Below, piece after piece: positions 17,270 through 25,720 of a stretch of 64,000 bases of DNA. Where the stretch lies: positions 1-64,000 of the forward strand of contig JBBRYB010000015.1 of NCBI GenBank assembly GCA_038238115.1. The letters run 5' to 3'. Source of the DNA: JBBRYB01 sp038238115 (GTDB taxonomy: Bacteria; Actinomycetota; Actinomycetes; Propionibacteriales; Nocardioidaceae). The notes below the pieces were generated by a model. It was not told the DNA's origin. It saw nothing but the letters and a program-made list of their open reading frames with translations, and did not search any database. How positions within the stretch are numbered: the stretch's first letter is position 1; every line of letters begins with the position of its first letter. Made by a program: the position numbers and the translations under genes.

Positions 17270-17740
17270 ATGCCGCGAATGAGGGTGCCCTTCGTCGAGC
17301 CGTTCTTTGCGCCAAACCAGAGTCAGTTCGTACGTGCCCTCGCAGACTCAGCTGCCACTGTCATCGGGATCGGCGAGTGTGCCCAAGACACCATGGACGA
17401 CCAGCTCACGAGCCGGATGACGCGTCACCACCAGGTGCCGTCCCTCGTCGACGTCGGTGTGATGACCGACGCGGTTCGCTGGGTCCAGGACAAGGTCTGA
17501 GTGGACCGGATGGAGGCGGCGATCGAGGCGCACACGACGGCGGCCGCCATGGCCGCCGATCTTCGCCGACCCGTACTGCCCGGGGCTGCGCTCAGCGACG
17601 CACGTCTATGCGTCTGCGGACGCGGTCGGGTATTCATTCAGCCTCAAGCCGCGATGCGGCGCGGGCGCACAGGACGGCCAGACAAGCGGCTATTCGGGGT
17701 CGACGCCGTTGGCCGTACCGTTCAGGTGAATGCCACATGA
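17270..17740 (+). pseudogene. ATP-grasp ligase-like gene: N-terminal fragment with in-frame stop
   Basis: The frame opens MRVPFVEPFFAPNQSQFVRA (second Met, 17279) and continues GATVIGIGE-like sequence, VPSLVDVGVMTDAVRWVQDK. This is the preATP-grasp domain of an uncharacterised actinobacterial ATP-grasp family as I recall it. At 17498-17500 a TGA stands where relatives have Trp (KVWVDR); the same frame then continues VDRMEAAIEAHTTAAA. After about residue 95 the sequence diverges, so the ATP-binding and ligase domains are deleted. It heads the cassette with the S51-like and two esterase genes, so the cassette has probably lost one enzyme. Confidence 0.65.
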
Positions 17741-18668
17741 GCCCTTCGCGCAGGTGACCCTGCTGGGCCCTCAACGACGACCGACCGTCGATCAAGTTGC
17801 AGACTCGGTCGATGGCGGCTCGCCACTCGCCACCGTGACCGCCGGCTGGCAGGAGCGCGAGCCCGACGACGCCGAGTTGGACGCGTTGCTGGCCGGGCGC
17901 AGCGTCAATCTGGGACTGTACGGTCGATGGCTCGACGTCCAGGAGCGCGACCCCGAGTTCGCGCTCGCCGAGCTCGACCACCGAGGCGTCCTTGAAGAGC
18001 TGAGGCTGCTGCACCTCGTCCAACTCGAGGCTGCGCTCCTGGCGATGGACACGCTCGGGCACCGCAGGGGCGGTGAGCCGCGTGCGATCTGTGCGGCCCT
18101 GACAGACGCCGATGCGGTCCTGCGGCTCATCGACGAGCGGCACACCGGCCGGATCCAAGCCGTGGACGCTGACTTCGCCTCGGCTCACCGCGTCGAAGTG
18201 CGACCCGTCGTCGCCGAGCATCGCGAGAGGATTCAAGCGCTGCTCGAACCTGCGGCGGGGATCGTCATTGCCGGTGGTCACGTCGGTGTCCTTCTCCGAT
18301 TGATGCAACTCTTCGACGTCCGGCCGTCCGCGTCCCAGACGGTGATCGCCTGGTCGGCCGGCGATATGGCCCTTACCGAAAGGGTTGTGCTGTTTCATGA
18401 CCGTGCCCCGCAGGGCCCCGCTCCACCAGAGATCTATGCCGACGGCTTGGCGCTGATCCGAGAAGCCGTGTTGCTTCCGCATGCCCGGCGACGGCTCCGC
18501 ATCGGCGACCCGATGCGGCTAGCGGCGATGTCTCGCCGGTTCGCTCCGGCGAGGTGTGTTGTCCTCGACGACGGCGTCCGGCTTGATCTGACGCCAGATG
18601 GAAAACTCCCGCCGGACACTCGCGTGATCGCGGCCGACGGCCGCATCGTTACTTTGGAGGAGGAGTGA
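17730..18668 (+). CDS. Class I GATase/peptidase S51-like protein
   Basis: The 312-residue product begins MPHEPFAQVTLLGPQRRPTV. It contains GIVIAGGHVGVLLRLMQLFD followed by VIAWSAGDMALTERVVLFHD. The A-W-S-A-G element resembles the nucleophile elbow (G-x-S-A-G) of peptidase E/cyanophycinase S51 enzymes, which share the class I glutamine amidotransferase fold. I cannot find a complete catalytic triad by eye, so peptidase activity is inferred only. The gene overlaps the end of the broken ATP-grasp frame and, by GTGA, the next esterase gene, indicating an operon. Function is unknown. Confidence 0.72.
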   Translation: MPHEPFAQVTLLGPQRRPTVDQVADSVDGGSPLATVTAGWQEREPDDAELDALLAGRSVNLGLYGRWLDVQERDPEFALAELDHRGVLEELRLLHLVQLEAALLAMDTLGHRRGGEPRAICAALTDADAVLRLIDERHTGRIQAVDADFASAHRVEVRPVVAEHRERIQALLEPAAGIVIAGGHVGVLLRLMQLFDVRPSASQTVIAWSAGDMALTERVVLFHDRAPQGPAPPEIYADGLALIREAVLLPHARRRLRIGDPMRLAAMSRRFAPARCVVLDDGVRLDLTPDGKLPPDTRVIAADGRIVTLEEE

Positions 18669-19834
18669 GTCCGGCCGGCACTACGCCTTCTGGTGGCCTG
18701 CTGGCTATCAACCGGCTCAAGGAGCGGATGCCGCTCGACGCGGTCGCGGTCGACCGGTTCATCGCGAGCCACCCGATACCCGTCGTGGAGGGACGGCGCT
18801 GCACCTTCGTGTTCCGAGGTGAGGCAGAAAACGTCGACCTGGTTCAGCGAATCGTCGGACTCCCGAACCAGTTGCCGCTGCGCAGGGTCCGGGGAACAGA
18901 CCTGTGGTACCTCGTGCTGGAGCTGCCGGAGGGATCACGGATCGAGTACCAGATCGAGGTCAGCCGTGGCGGACACCGCGAGCGCTTCAACGACCCGCTG
19001 AACCCCGCGCTTTCGCACAGCCCGATGGGCAGCTCGTCGGTGTGCTTCGCGCACGGTTACGAGACACCGGAGTGGGCCTTGCCGGACCCCGATGCTCGCT
19101 GCGGAGTGCTGAGTGAGCTTGTCATCGCGAGCAAGGCGATGCAGCGCGACTGCCACGTGACGCTCTACCTCCCTGCGAGGTTTACCCGGTCGGCCAGCTA
19201 TCCCCTGCTCGTGGTGCACGACGGCGGCGACTTCCTGCAGTACGCATCGGCCGATGTGGTCCTCGACAACCTTATCCATCGACTCGACGTGGCTGAGATG
19301 GTCGTCGCGTTCCTTCATCCCGTGGACCGGCTGACTGAATACACCAACTCGACGGCTCACTCGCGATTTGTCACCAACGAGCTCGTGCCTCGGCTCGAGG
19401 CCGAGTTGCCCCTTGTCGGCCAACGGTCGGGTCGATGCCTGCTGGGCTCGAGCTTTGGGGCAATCGCGTCGTTGTCGGCTGCGAACCGGTCGCCAGGTAC
19501 TTACGGCTCCCTCGTCCTCATGTCAGGCTCCTTCGTCTTCACCGACATCGCGACCGACCACGGCGGCGGACCCGCGTTCGATCCGGTCGTCAAGTTCGTC
19601 AACCGGTTCCGTGCCCGTCCCCGGCGAGTCTCCGACGCTGTCTTCATGAGCTGCGGGCTCTACGAACCGCTCATCGTCCCCAACCGGGCCATGGTCTTGA
19701 CGCTCGAGTCGGCGGGAGTCCAGGTCCGGTTCGTGGAGGCTCGCGACGGTCATAGCTGGGAGAATTGGCGGGACCGGCTCCGCGACGCCCTGTCCTACAT
19801 CTACCCGGGACCGCAGAAGCTGGTGTACGAGTAG
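18665..19834 (+). CDS. Enterochelin-esterase-like alpha/beta hydrolase with N-terminal beta domain
   Basis: The 389-residue protein has an N-terminal beta-sandwich-like part (LWYLVLELPEGSRIEYQIEV, then FNDPLNP) like the Fes/early-set domain. A C-terminal alpha/beta hydrolase fold follows: LLVVHDGGDFL near the oxyanion hole, nucleophile elbow GSSFGAIAS, and a late acidic/His region ending in EARDGHSWENWRDRL. It should hydrolyse an ester in the cytoplasm; there is no signal peptide. The GTG start overlaps the preceding stop (GTGA). It is the third member of the 17.3-20.7 kb cassette. Confidence 0.82.
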   Translation: MSPAGTTPSGGLLAINRLKERMPLDAVAVDRFIASHPIPVVEGRRCTFVFRGEAENVDLVQRIVGLPNQLPLRRVRGTDLWYLVLELPEGSRIEYQIEVSRGGHRERFNDPLNPALSHSPMGSSSVCFAHGYETPEWALPDPDARCGVLSELVIASKAMQRDCHVTLYLPARFTRSASYPLLVVHDGGDFLQYASADVVLDNLIHRLDVAEMVVAFLHPVDRLTEYTNSTAHSRFVTNELVPRLEAELPLVGQRSGRCLLGSSFGAIASLSAANRSPGTYGSLVLMSGSFVFTDIATDHGGGPAFDPVVKFVNRFRARPRRVSDAVFMSCGLYEPLIVPNRAMVLTLESAGVQVRFVEARDGHSWENWRDRLRDALSYIYPGPQKLVYE

Positions 19835-19964
19835 TCCATAGGACGGTACAACACACCTGACAGGCCGCCAGTGCGCGGATCGGCCACGAGGTCGGCGGCA
19901 CGATCGGCTGACTTCCAGCAGACTCTTGGATCGGCCGGGTCCGAAACGAGCAAGAGCGGGGAAC

Positions 19965-20687
19965 ATGAAACTCACCGAGCAATGGTTCTCGCACCGGATG
20001 CAGCAAGACATCGGGCTCGTGCGGTGGGGACACTACGGCAGGCCGATTCTCGTTTTCCCGACTGCTGGCGGCGACGCCGGCGAGATCGAGCGCAACCACC
20101 TGGTGGCCGCCTGCGGAGATCTCATCGAAGGCGGCAGGGTCAAGCTGTACTCCTGTGACAGCGTGGCCGGGCAGTCAATGGTCGCCGCGGCGGGCTCGCT
20201 GGCCCATCGGATGTGGCTGCTCAACCAGTTCCACGAGAGTGTCGTCCATGAGGTCGTTCCTGCCATCCACGCCGACCTCGGCGCCGAACTGCCGATCGTC
20301 ACGGCCGGCGCCTCGATCGGCGCGTTCAACGCGCTCGCCGTGCTGTGTCGCTACCCAGGCGTCTTCAGCGCTGCGGTCTGTATGAGCGGGACGTACCAGA
20401 TCGAGCGCTTCTTTGACGGTCAGGTCAACGATGACCTGTATTTCTCCTCACCGGTCCACTTCCTCCCAGGTCTCGAAGGCCCACACCTGGAGGCGCTGCA
20501 GCATCGGTTCGCCATCATCGCGTCGGGACAAGGCGCCTGGGAGGACATCGGTGAGTCCTGGTACGCGGCGGATGTGCTCGGCCACAAGGGCGTCCCGAAC
20601 CGGGTGGACGCCTGGGGCTGCGAATGGGACCACGAATGGCCCACATGGTGCCGGATGCTGCCGCAGTATCTCGACGAGATCTGCTGA
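19965..20687 (+). CDS. Esterase-family alpha/beta hydrolase
   Basis: The 240-residue protein begins MKLTEQWFSHRMQQDIGLVR, contains PILVFPTAGGDAGE, SVAGQSMVA, and the nucleophile elbow TAGASIGAFNALA, and ends DHEWPTWCRMLPQYLDE with the catalytic His in DHEW. This is the D-type esterase pattern also found in trehalose mycolyltransferase-like proteins, but without a signal peptide it should act in the cytoplasm. The ATG at 19965 is preceded by GCGGGGAA. It lies 130 bp after the other esterase and completes the cassette. Substrate unknown. Confidence 0.82.
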   Translation: MKLTEQWFSHRMQQDIGLVRWGHYGRPILVFPTAGGDAGEIERNHLVAACGDLIEGGRVKLYSCDSVAGQSMVAAAGSLAHRMWLLNQFHESVVHEVVPAIHADLGAELPIVTAGASIGAFNALAVLCRYPGVFSAAVCMSGTYQIERFFDGQVNDDLYFSSPVHFLPGLEGPHLEALQHRFAIIASGQGAWEDIGESWYAADVLGHKGVPNRVDAWGCEWDHEWPTWCRMLPQYLDEIC

Positions 20688-20896
20688 CGTCAGCCATCGC
20701 TCACGCTCCAAGCCGGCAGATGGAGGCTCTCATTCGCCCCGTGCGCCCGGGTATCTGGGTCCTGCACTCCCATAGTCGGGATTTCGGACTTGGGCACCCG
20801 TCGCTGCGAAGGTCAACCGACTGGACCGCCTGACTTGGGCGAGAGCTCGCCAAGACGGCAGTATCCGGTCGCGAGTGCGCAGGATGGTTCGGCCCG

Positions 20897-21438
20897 TCAA
20901 AGACCGGGCAGCCCGTCGATGCTCGTCGCGTTCTTCGACGCGCGGTAGGAGTCCAATCCGTCGGGTCCCTGCTTTTGCGCGGTCAGTCGCAGCAGGTCGC
21001 GCTCTGCGACAAGGTCCACGACCGGTACGCCGTACCCACAGGATTCGCTGCCCCCGCTCCACGTCGACGATGACGACTGCGCGGGTGCTGGGATGCGCGG
21101 GGCGCCGACCCAACGACGTCGTCGTACGCGGCCTCACCGGGAAGCGCGACGAAGCCACGCCCGTGTAGCCGCACGACGCGGGGCCGCCGGTCGAAGGAGA
21201 CGAACATCAAACAGATACGGCCGTTCTCGCGCACGTGCGCGATCGTCTCGACGCCACTGCCGGTGTAGTCAACCCAGGCCACTTGGTTGGGTCCGAGGAT
21301 CGTCAGGCTGTCGTGCCCTCGCGGCGAAACGTTGACGTGCCCATCGGGGGCAAGCGGCGCAGTCGCGACGAACCACAGCGGCTGTGCCGAGATCCATCGG
21401 GCCAACGCTGGGTCGATGCCCTCGAAGACCTTGCCCAC
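20897..21438 (-). pseudogene. Pyridoxamine 5'-phosphate oxidase-like flavoprotein, frameshifted
   Basis: From ATG 21438 the first 110 residues read well: MGKVFEGIDPALARWISAQP, PDGHVNVSPRGHDSL, VAWVDYTGSGVETIAHVREN, and VRLHGRGF, a split-barrel FMN-binding family. At about 21100 the frame changes (HPSTRAVVIVDVE is one frame over), and again near 21050, where SCGYGVPVVDLVAERDLL and ASKNATSIDGLPGL run to TGA at 20897. Two indels destroy the C-terminal third. The N-terminal barrel alone might still be made. Confidence 0.8.
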
Positions 21439-21843
21439 CGCAGCACCCTAGAGCTCCCCACCTGAACGAGACCGCGCACGGTCGGGGTTGCCGTGCCTCG
21501 GCCGATGCGGAACTCGTTGACCTCGGGGGTCGCATGACCGTCCAGCTCGACCCCGGGCCAACCGGCTCGGTACGCCGGCTCGAGTGGCGCCAACTTCAAA
21601 CCAGCCGCCGACCTGATCCTGACAGCGGCACAGCAGCTGACCAGACTGCCCGTGATACCCGTTCCCGCGGGCTTCCGGGTCCACAGCCCGTCGACCTGCT
21701 CCGCGGATGCGTGCAAGCCACACCCCGCCGCCGCCGAACCTGGGAGGCCTTTCTGGCCGAGCGGGTCGGCACACGAGGTGCTTCCTTTGGCAGGTTTAGC
21801 CAAGTGTGCGTTCTCTACGACCTTCCGTTAACCCGAGCGTGCT
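21439..21843. other. Intergenic stretch before murT
   Basis: About 400 bases between divergent genes. I find no gene or RNA here; open frames on both strands are motif-free. The murT promoter is at its right edge. Confidence 0.45.
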
Positions 21844-21849
21844 TACCGT
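21844..21849 (+). promoter_or_regulatory. -10 element, leaderless murT
   Basis: TACCGT lies 6 bases before the ATG at 21856, which supports the long form of MurT. Confidence 0.5.
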
Positions 21850-21855
21850 CGAGGT

Positions 21856-23250
21856 ATGCCTTTGCACCTGCCGGTATTCGAAAGAAACGGCAGAGTTCTC
21901 GCGAGGAGGCTGCGGGCTCAGTGGCTGCGAGCATGGTGGCTGCGCGGCCGCCGGGACATTCCGGGTCGGCGGGGGTCCATTGGCATCGAGGAGCTTGTTG
22001 TCAGGCCTGGGCGGGGCAGCGATCCGCGGACGCGCGACAAACGGGTGTGGCTCGCCGTGGCGGCCGGCCGGGCGGTTGCCGTGGTGTCGAGGGCGTCAGG
22101 ACGCGGCGCCGGCGGCGTGATCGGCGGTCGAGTTACCCTGATGTTGGCGCCGTCGACGGCTGAGGTGTTGGCGGCGGGTCGCGACGTCTTCCTCGTGAGC
22201 GGCACCAACGGAAAGACCACCACGTCAGCTCTCCTGACGGCGGCGTTGAGCAGCCGGGCTGTTGTTGTGAGCAATGGTGACGGCGCCAACACGGACTCAG
22301 GGTTGGTGACGGCTTTGGCCGGCAGCGATGCAGATACGGTCGTGCTGGAGACCGACGAACGCTGGCTGCCTTGGGCGGTGTCGCAGCTAGACCCTGCGGC
22401 GGTGGTTCTTCTCAATCTCTCGCGAGACCAACTGTCACGTCACCATGAGGTGGCCAGACTGGTGTCGACCTGGCGACAAGCCCTGCGTGGGGTACCGATG
22501 GTCGTCGCCAACGCCGATGATCCCAACGTCGTCTGGTCGGCGCTGGCGGCCGACAAGCAGGTATGGGTTGGCGCTGGCCAGGTGTGGACGCAAGACTCGG
22601 TCGCCTGTCCGCGATGCGGCCGTCTCTGCCGCCGGGACGGCGAACCGTGGGCTTGCGTGTGCGGGCTCACGCGTCCGCAGCCGATGTGGTGGATGGAAGA
22701 CGACGACCTGGTGTGCGATTCCTTCCGGCTACCTCTGCGCTTGCAGCTTCCGGGCCGGTTCAACCAGGCCAACGCGGCAATGGCCGTCGCCGCTGCAGTC
22801 TCGGGGGGCGTCGAAGGGGAAACTGCCGTCCGGGCCATGTGCACGATCACCGACGTCGGGGGACGCTTTGCAATCGAGGACCAGGACGGTCGGCAGGTTC
22901 GGTTGCTGCTCGCCAAGAATCCGGCCGGCTGGCTCGAGACCCTCCGACTCGTGAGCCACGGTGACGGATCCTTGGTCTTGGCGTTGAACTCCGACGGCGT
23001 CGACGGGCGCGACCCGTCCTGGTTGTACGACGTCTCCTTTACCGGCCTTGCTGGCCGCACCATCATCGTCATGGGTCGACGCTCGACCGACCTGAAGGTG
23101 AGACTGAAGCTTGACGACCTGACCTGTGTTTCCGCACATCACATCCTCGACGCGTTGGCACTCTTGCCGTCTGGTCGAGTCGACGTCGTCGCCGACTACA
23201 CCGCCTTCCAAGCCACCCGGCGAGAGCTCGCCCATGCCTCGATACGGTGA
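21856..23250 (+). CDS. murT: Lipid II isoglutaminyl synthase, MurT subunit
   Basis: MurT activates the alpha-carboxyl of D-Glu in lipid II with ATP; GatD supplies ammonia, giving D-isoglutamine in peptidoglycan. The protein shows the Mur-ligase P-loop GTNGKTTTSALL (about residues 115-127), a four-Cys zinc ribbon CPRCGRLCRRD…WACVCG, and the C-terminal DUF1727 region. The 464-residue form from ATG 21856 has about 60 extra Arg-rich N-terminal residues compared with the usual 400-430; GTG at 22045 would give the shorter form. A TACCGT box six bases before 21856 favours the long form. It overlaps gatD by 17 bases. Confidence 0.92.
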   Translation: MPLHLPVFERNGRVLARRLRAQWLRAWWLRGRRDIPGRRGSIGIEELVVRPGRGSDPRTRDKRVWLAVAAGRAVAVVSRASGRGAGGVIGGRVTLMLAPSTAEVLAAGRDVFLVSGTNGKTTTSALLTAALSSRAVVVSNGDGANTDSGLVTALAGSDADTVVLETDERWLPWAVSQLDPAAVVLLNLSRDQLSRHHEVARLVSTWRQALRGVPMVVANADDPNVVWSALAADKQVWVGAGQVWTQDSVACPRCGRLCRRDGEPWACVCGLTRPQPMWWMEDDDLVCDSFRLPLRLQLPGRFNQANAAMAVAAAVSGGVEGETAVRAMCTITDVGGRFAIEDQDGRQVRLLLAKNPAGWLETLRLVSHGDGSLVLALNSDGVDGRDPSWLYDVSFTGLAGRTIIVMGRRSTDLKVRLKLDDLTCVSAHHILDALALLPSGRVDVVADYTAFQATRRELAHASIR

Positions 23251-24067
23251 CCTGTCGATCGTGCTCGTCTACCCGGAGCTGCTCGACACGTATGGAGATC
23301 GGGGAAACGCGCTAGCGCTCGTCCAGCGTGCCCGTGGGCGGGGACTGCCCGTGTCAGTCACCGAGGTGGCACTGGGCGGACCTGTTCCGCGGTCCGGTGA
23401 CATCTACCTGATCGGTGGGGGTGAGGACGCTGCCCAGCTCCTGGCCGGGCAGAGTTTGCGCGCCGACAAGAACCTCGCTGGGGCTCTTGGCGACGGGGCA
23501 GCCTGCCTGGCTGTCTGCGCCGGCTTCCAACTGCTGTCGCTATCCTTCAGCGCCCGCGATGGCCGAACTGTTCCCGGGCTCGAAGTGCTGGACGTCAGTT
23601 GCGGCCGGCTCGTCGGTGCACGCGCCGTGGGAGAGGTGGTCGCGGACCCCGTTGGCATCCCGGGTCTCCCTGTCCTCACCAGCTACGAGAACCACCAGGG
23701 AACCGCGAGCCTGGGTCCGCAGGCGCGGCCGCTGGGACGGCTGCTGCGTGGCAGCGGCAACGGTGACGGGGTCAACGAGGGTGCCGTCCAGGCCAACATC
23801 GTGGGTACCTATATGCACGGGCCCGTCCTGGTGCGCAATCCCGCCCTTGCAGACCATCTGCTCGAGCAGTCGACCGGTGCTCTCGCACCCCTGCACGACG
23901 AGGATGTCGAGCGCCTGCGCCAGGAGCGACTGCGTGAGGCGCTTCGGCATCGGCAACACCGACGTTCCCCGAAAGGGAGCCGATCCCATCTCGTCGATCT
24001 CATCCACGACCACAGTTGGTCGGCCTCGTGCCCTTTGCGCCTCGCCCAGGCGGTCAGGGAGTCGTAG
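23234..24067 (+). CDS. gatD: Lipid II isoglutaminyl synthase, GatD glutaminase subunit
   Basis: The 277-residue class I glutamine amidotransferase releases ammonia from glutamine for MurT. It begins with LVYPELLDTYGDRGN, typical of GatD, carries nucleophile Cys95 in LAVCAGFQLL, a glutamine-binding Arg region after it, and the catalytic His195 in TYMHGPVLVRNP. A C-terminal tail of about 40 residues (RHRQHRRSPKG…) extends past the usual end. The ATG at 23234 lies inside the murT 3' end, so the two subunits are translationally coupled. Intact. Confidence 0.92.
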   Translation: MPRYGDLSIVLVYPELLDTYGDRGNALALVQRARGRGLPVSVTEVALGGPVPRSGDIYLIGGGEDAAQLLAGQSLRADKNLAGALGDGAACLAVCAGFQLLSLSFSARDGRTVPGLEVLDVSCGRLVGARAVGEVVADPVGIPGLPVLTSYENHQGTASLGPQARPLGRLLRGSGNGDGVNEGAVQANIVGTYMHGPVLVRNPALADHLLEQSTGALAPLHDEDVERLRQERLREALRHRQHRRSPKGSRSHLVDLIHDHSWSASCPLRLAQAVRES

Positions 24068-24087
24068 CGTCACTTGGTCTGCGCCAC

Positions 24088-25242
24088 TCAGCACGCCGGA
24101 TCGGCTGCGGATAAGCGCGACATCGGCGGACGGCCTCGTGGGTAGATCATGAGCCGTCCCAAGAGCACGGCGAGGAAGGCGATGGTGACGCCGGCAACGT
24201 CGTCGACAGCAAAGTGCCAGCCGAGGTAGATCGTGGCGAGCACGGTCCCGAACAGGAAGACGGTCAGCACCTGGCTGGTTCGACGCAGGTTGTAGTAGCG
24301 CGCCATCAGCACGATCACACAGACGACGCCGACATGGAGGCTCGCGAACGCGGACACCTGCGCGAAGGCGTCGCCGGCATTCGGGTGGGCCAGCAGGTAG
24401 GCGCGCTGCGCCATGTATCTCGCCTGGGTGTCCTGGATCATCATGTGGGGGAGGCCCGCGAAGTCTTGCGGCGCCGAGTTGAAGGGGCCAAGGGACGGGA
24501 TGAGGTAGTAGCAGCCGACGCCGAGGATCCAGACCCACAGCGCCGAGGCGATGAAGACGTAGCCGTCCCGGATCCGGTTCGCGAACACCAACGCCGCGAC
24601 GAACGAGACGGACACCAGGGACGAGAACGACTCGTAGATCACCATCAGGGCGTAGGCGGCGACGTGCTGACCGAGAAGCTCGTGCAAGAGGACGGCGGGG
24701 CTGTGTCCGAAGAAGAGCCATCGGTCCCACTGCAGGAGCATGTCGTCGCGGACCTGGTTGAACACGTCCCAGCTCTTGAGGTTGTGATAGCAGAAGTAGA
24801 CGAGGTGGTAGGCCAACAGGCCGCTCATCGCAAGGACCAGGCGCCGCCGAGTCCAGCGGTCTCGGAGCGCGTCCAACACCTTCCTCACGCTCCAGCCCCG
24901 ACGACCGACGCGAGCGTTTGCCTCCACGACGGCCAGGACCACGAACAACCCGAGCGAGAACACGATCCTGGAGCGGAAGACCCCGCCGTGCGGATCGCGG
25001 ACCGGGATGCCGACGTGGTAAGACCACGTCGCTGTGACGATCGCGAACAGCGCGACGAGGGCCCACACGCGGATCAGCCAGCGGTAATCGGGCTCGTGAT
25101 CTGGCGACGAATCCTGAGTGAGCGGGTCCGGTCCTGGCAACTCAGAAGTCGAAATGCTTGGTTCCTTCCGCCCGTGCTTGCAGCTGATGCAGTGCGTGCG
25201 GCCGCTATGAGGTCGCGACCTTGGGACTCGTCGTTCAGGCAA
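24088..25242 (-). CDS. PAP2-family membrane phosphatase/phosphotransferase
   Basis: The protein (384 residues from a TTG at 25242) has at least six membrane helices beginning at RVWALVALFAIVTA. PAP2-type motifs are VSAFASLHVGVV (conserved S-L-H) and YLGWHFAVDDVAG (second His and Asp), as in the Aur1/inositol-phosphotransferase-like PAP2_3 group. It probably moves or removes a phospho-head-group at the outer face of the membrane. The start is uncertain: the first about 55 residues are low-complexity, and GGAAGGAA precedes an ATT codon at about residue 29, so a shorter protein is likely. Convergent with gatD. Confidence 0.82.
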   Translation of the reverse strand: MPERRVPRSRPHSGRTHCISCKHGRKEPSISTSELPGPDPLTQDSSPDHEPDYRWLIRVWALVALFAIVTATWSYHVGIPVRDPHGGVFRSRIVFSLGLFVVLAVVEANARVGRRGWSVRKVLDALRDRWTRRRLVLAMSGLLAYHLVYFCYHNLKSWDVFNQVRDDMLLQWDRWLFFGHSPAVLLHELLGQHVAAYALMVIYESFSSLVSVSFVAALVFANRIRDGYVFIASALWVWILGVGCYYLIPSLGPFNSAPQDFAGLPHMMIQDTQARYMAQRAYLLAHPNAGDAFAQVSAFASLHVGVVCVIVLMARYYNLRRTSQVLTVFLFGTVLATIYLGWHFAVDDVAGVTIAFLAVLLGRLMIYPRGRPPMSRLSAADPAC

Positions 25243-25424
25243 CGCAGATTCCCTGCGAAGAGTATGCGCGTTGATCCTGAAGAGACGATGAAGGCGGGCG
25301 GCTCATTCATCGCCCTTTCCGGGTGCTGGCGTGGTCAGCACCGACCGGCTTGGACTCCGGCGTGCTCGAGCAGGAGCACCGCCGATCTAGCGGAGGGATC
25401 CCCGATCAATGCACGGGGACTCGA

Positions 25425-25700
25425 CCTCCATCCCTGCGAGAGGGCAGCCGGTCTGAGGCGGCCGTCGAAGGTGAGGAAAGGTCCTAGTCCGGGCCATTCG
25501 ACAGGGCCTCAGCGAGGTGGATGGCGTCCAGCGAGTGCAAGTCTGCTGGCCCGAGGTCGCCCGCGCGATCGAGCAGTGGCTCGTCGATGCGCACCAGCCG
25601 AATCGCTCCGAGCAGGCGCCGGGCCCTGCCCACGAGGTGGTCGTTCCCAGAGCGGCGCAGAGCGCGCACGGTCTCTGTGCGCAGAGGGCAGCCGACTCGG
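25425..25700 (-). pseudogene. PIN-domain (VapC-like) toxin remnant
   Basis: Leftward frames read LRTETVRALRRSGNDHLVGR, RLLGAIRLVRIDEPLLDRAG and SLDAIHLAEALSNGPD, the C-terminal half of a PIN-domain ribonuclease with its conserved D-A-I-H-L. The next expected strand, FLTFDGRLRPAA, is in another frame. The N-terminal acidic residues are missing because the nif3-like gene begins there. No antitoxin gene is seen. It is a dead toxin fragment. Confidence 0.6.
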
Positions 25701-25707
25701 CGGCGGA

Positions 25708-25713
25708 TACGCT
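25708..25713 (+). promoter_or_regulatory. -10 element, leaderless nif3-like gene
   Basis: TACGCT lies 7 bases before the GTG at 25721. Confidence 0.55.
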
Positions 25714-25720
25714 GACCCTC

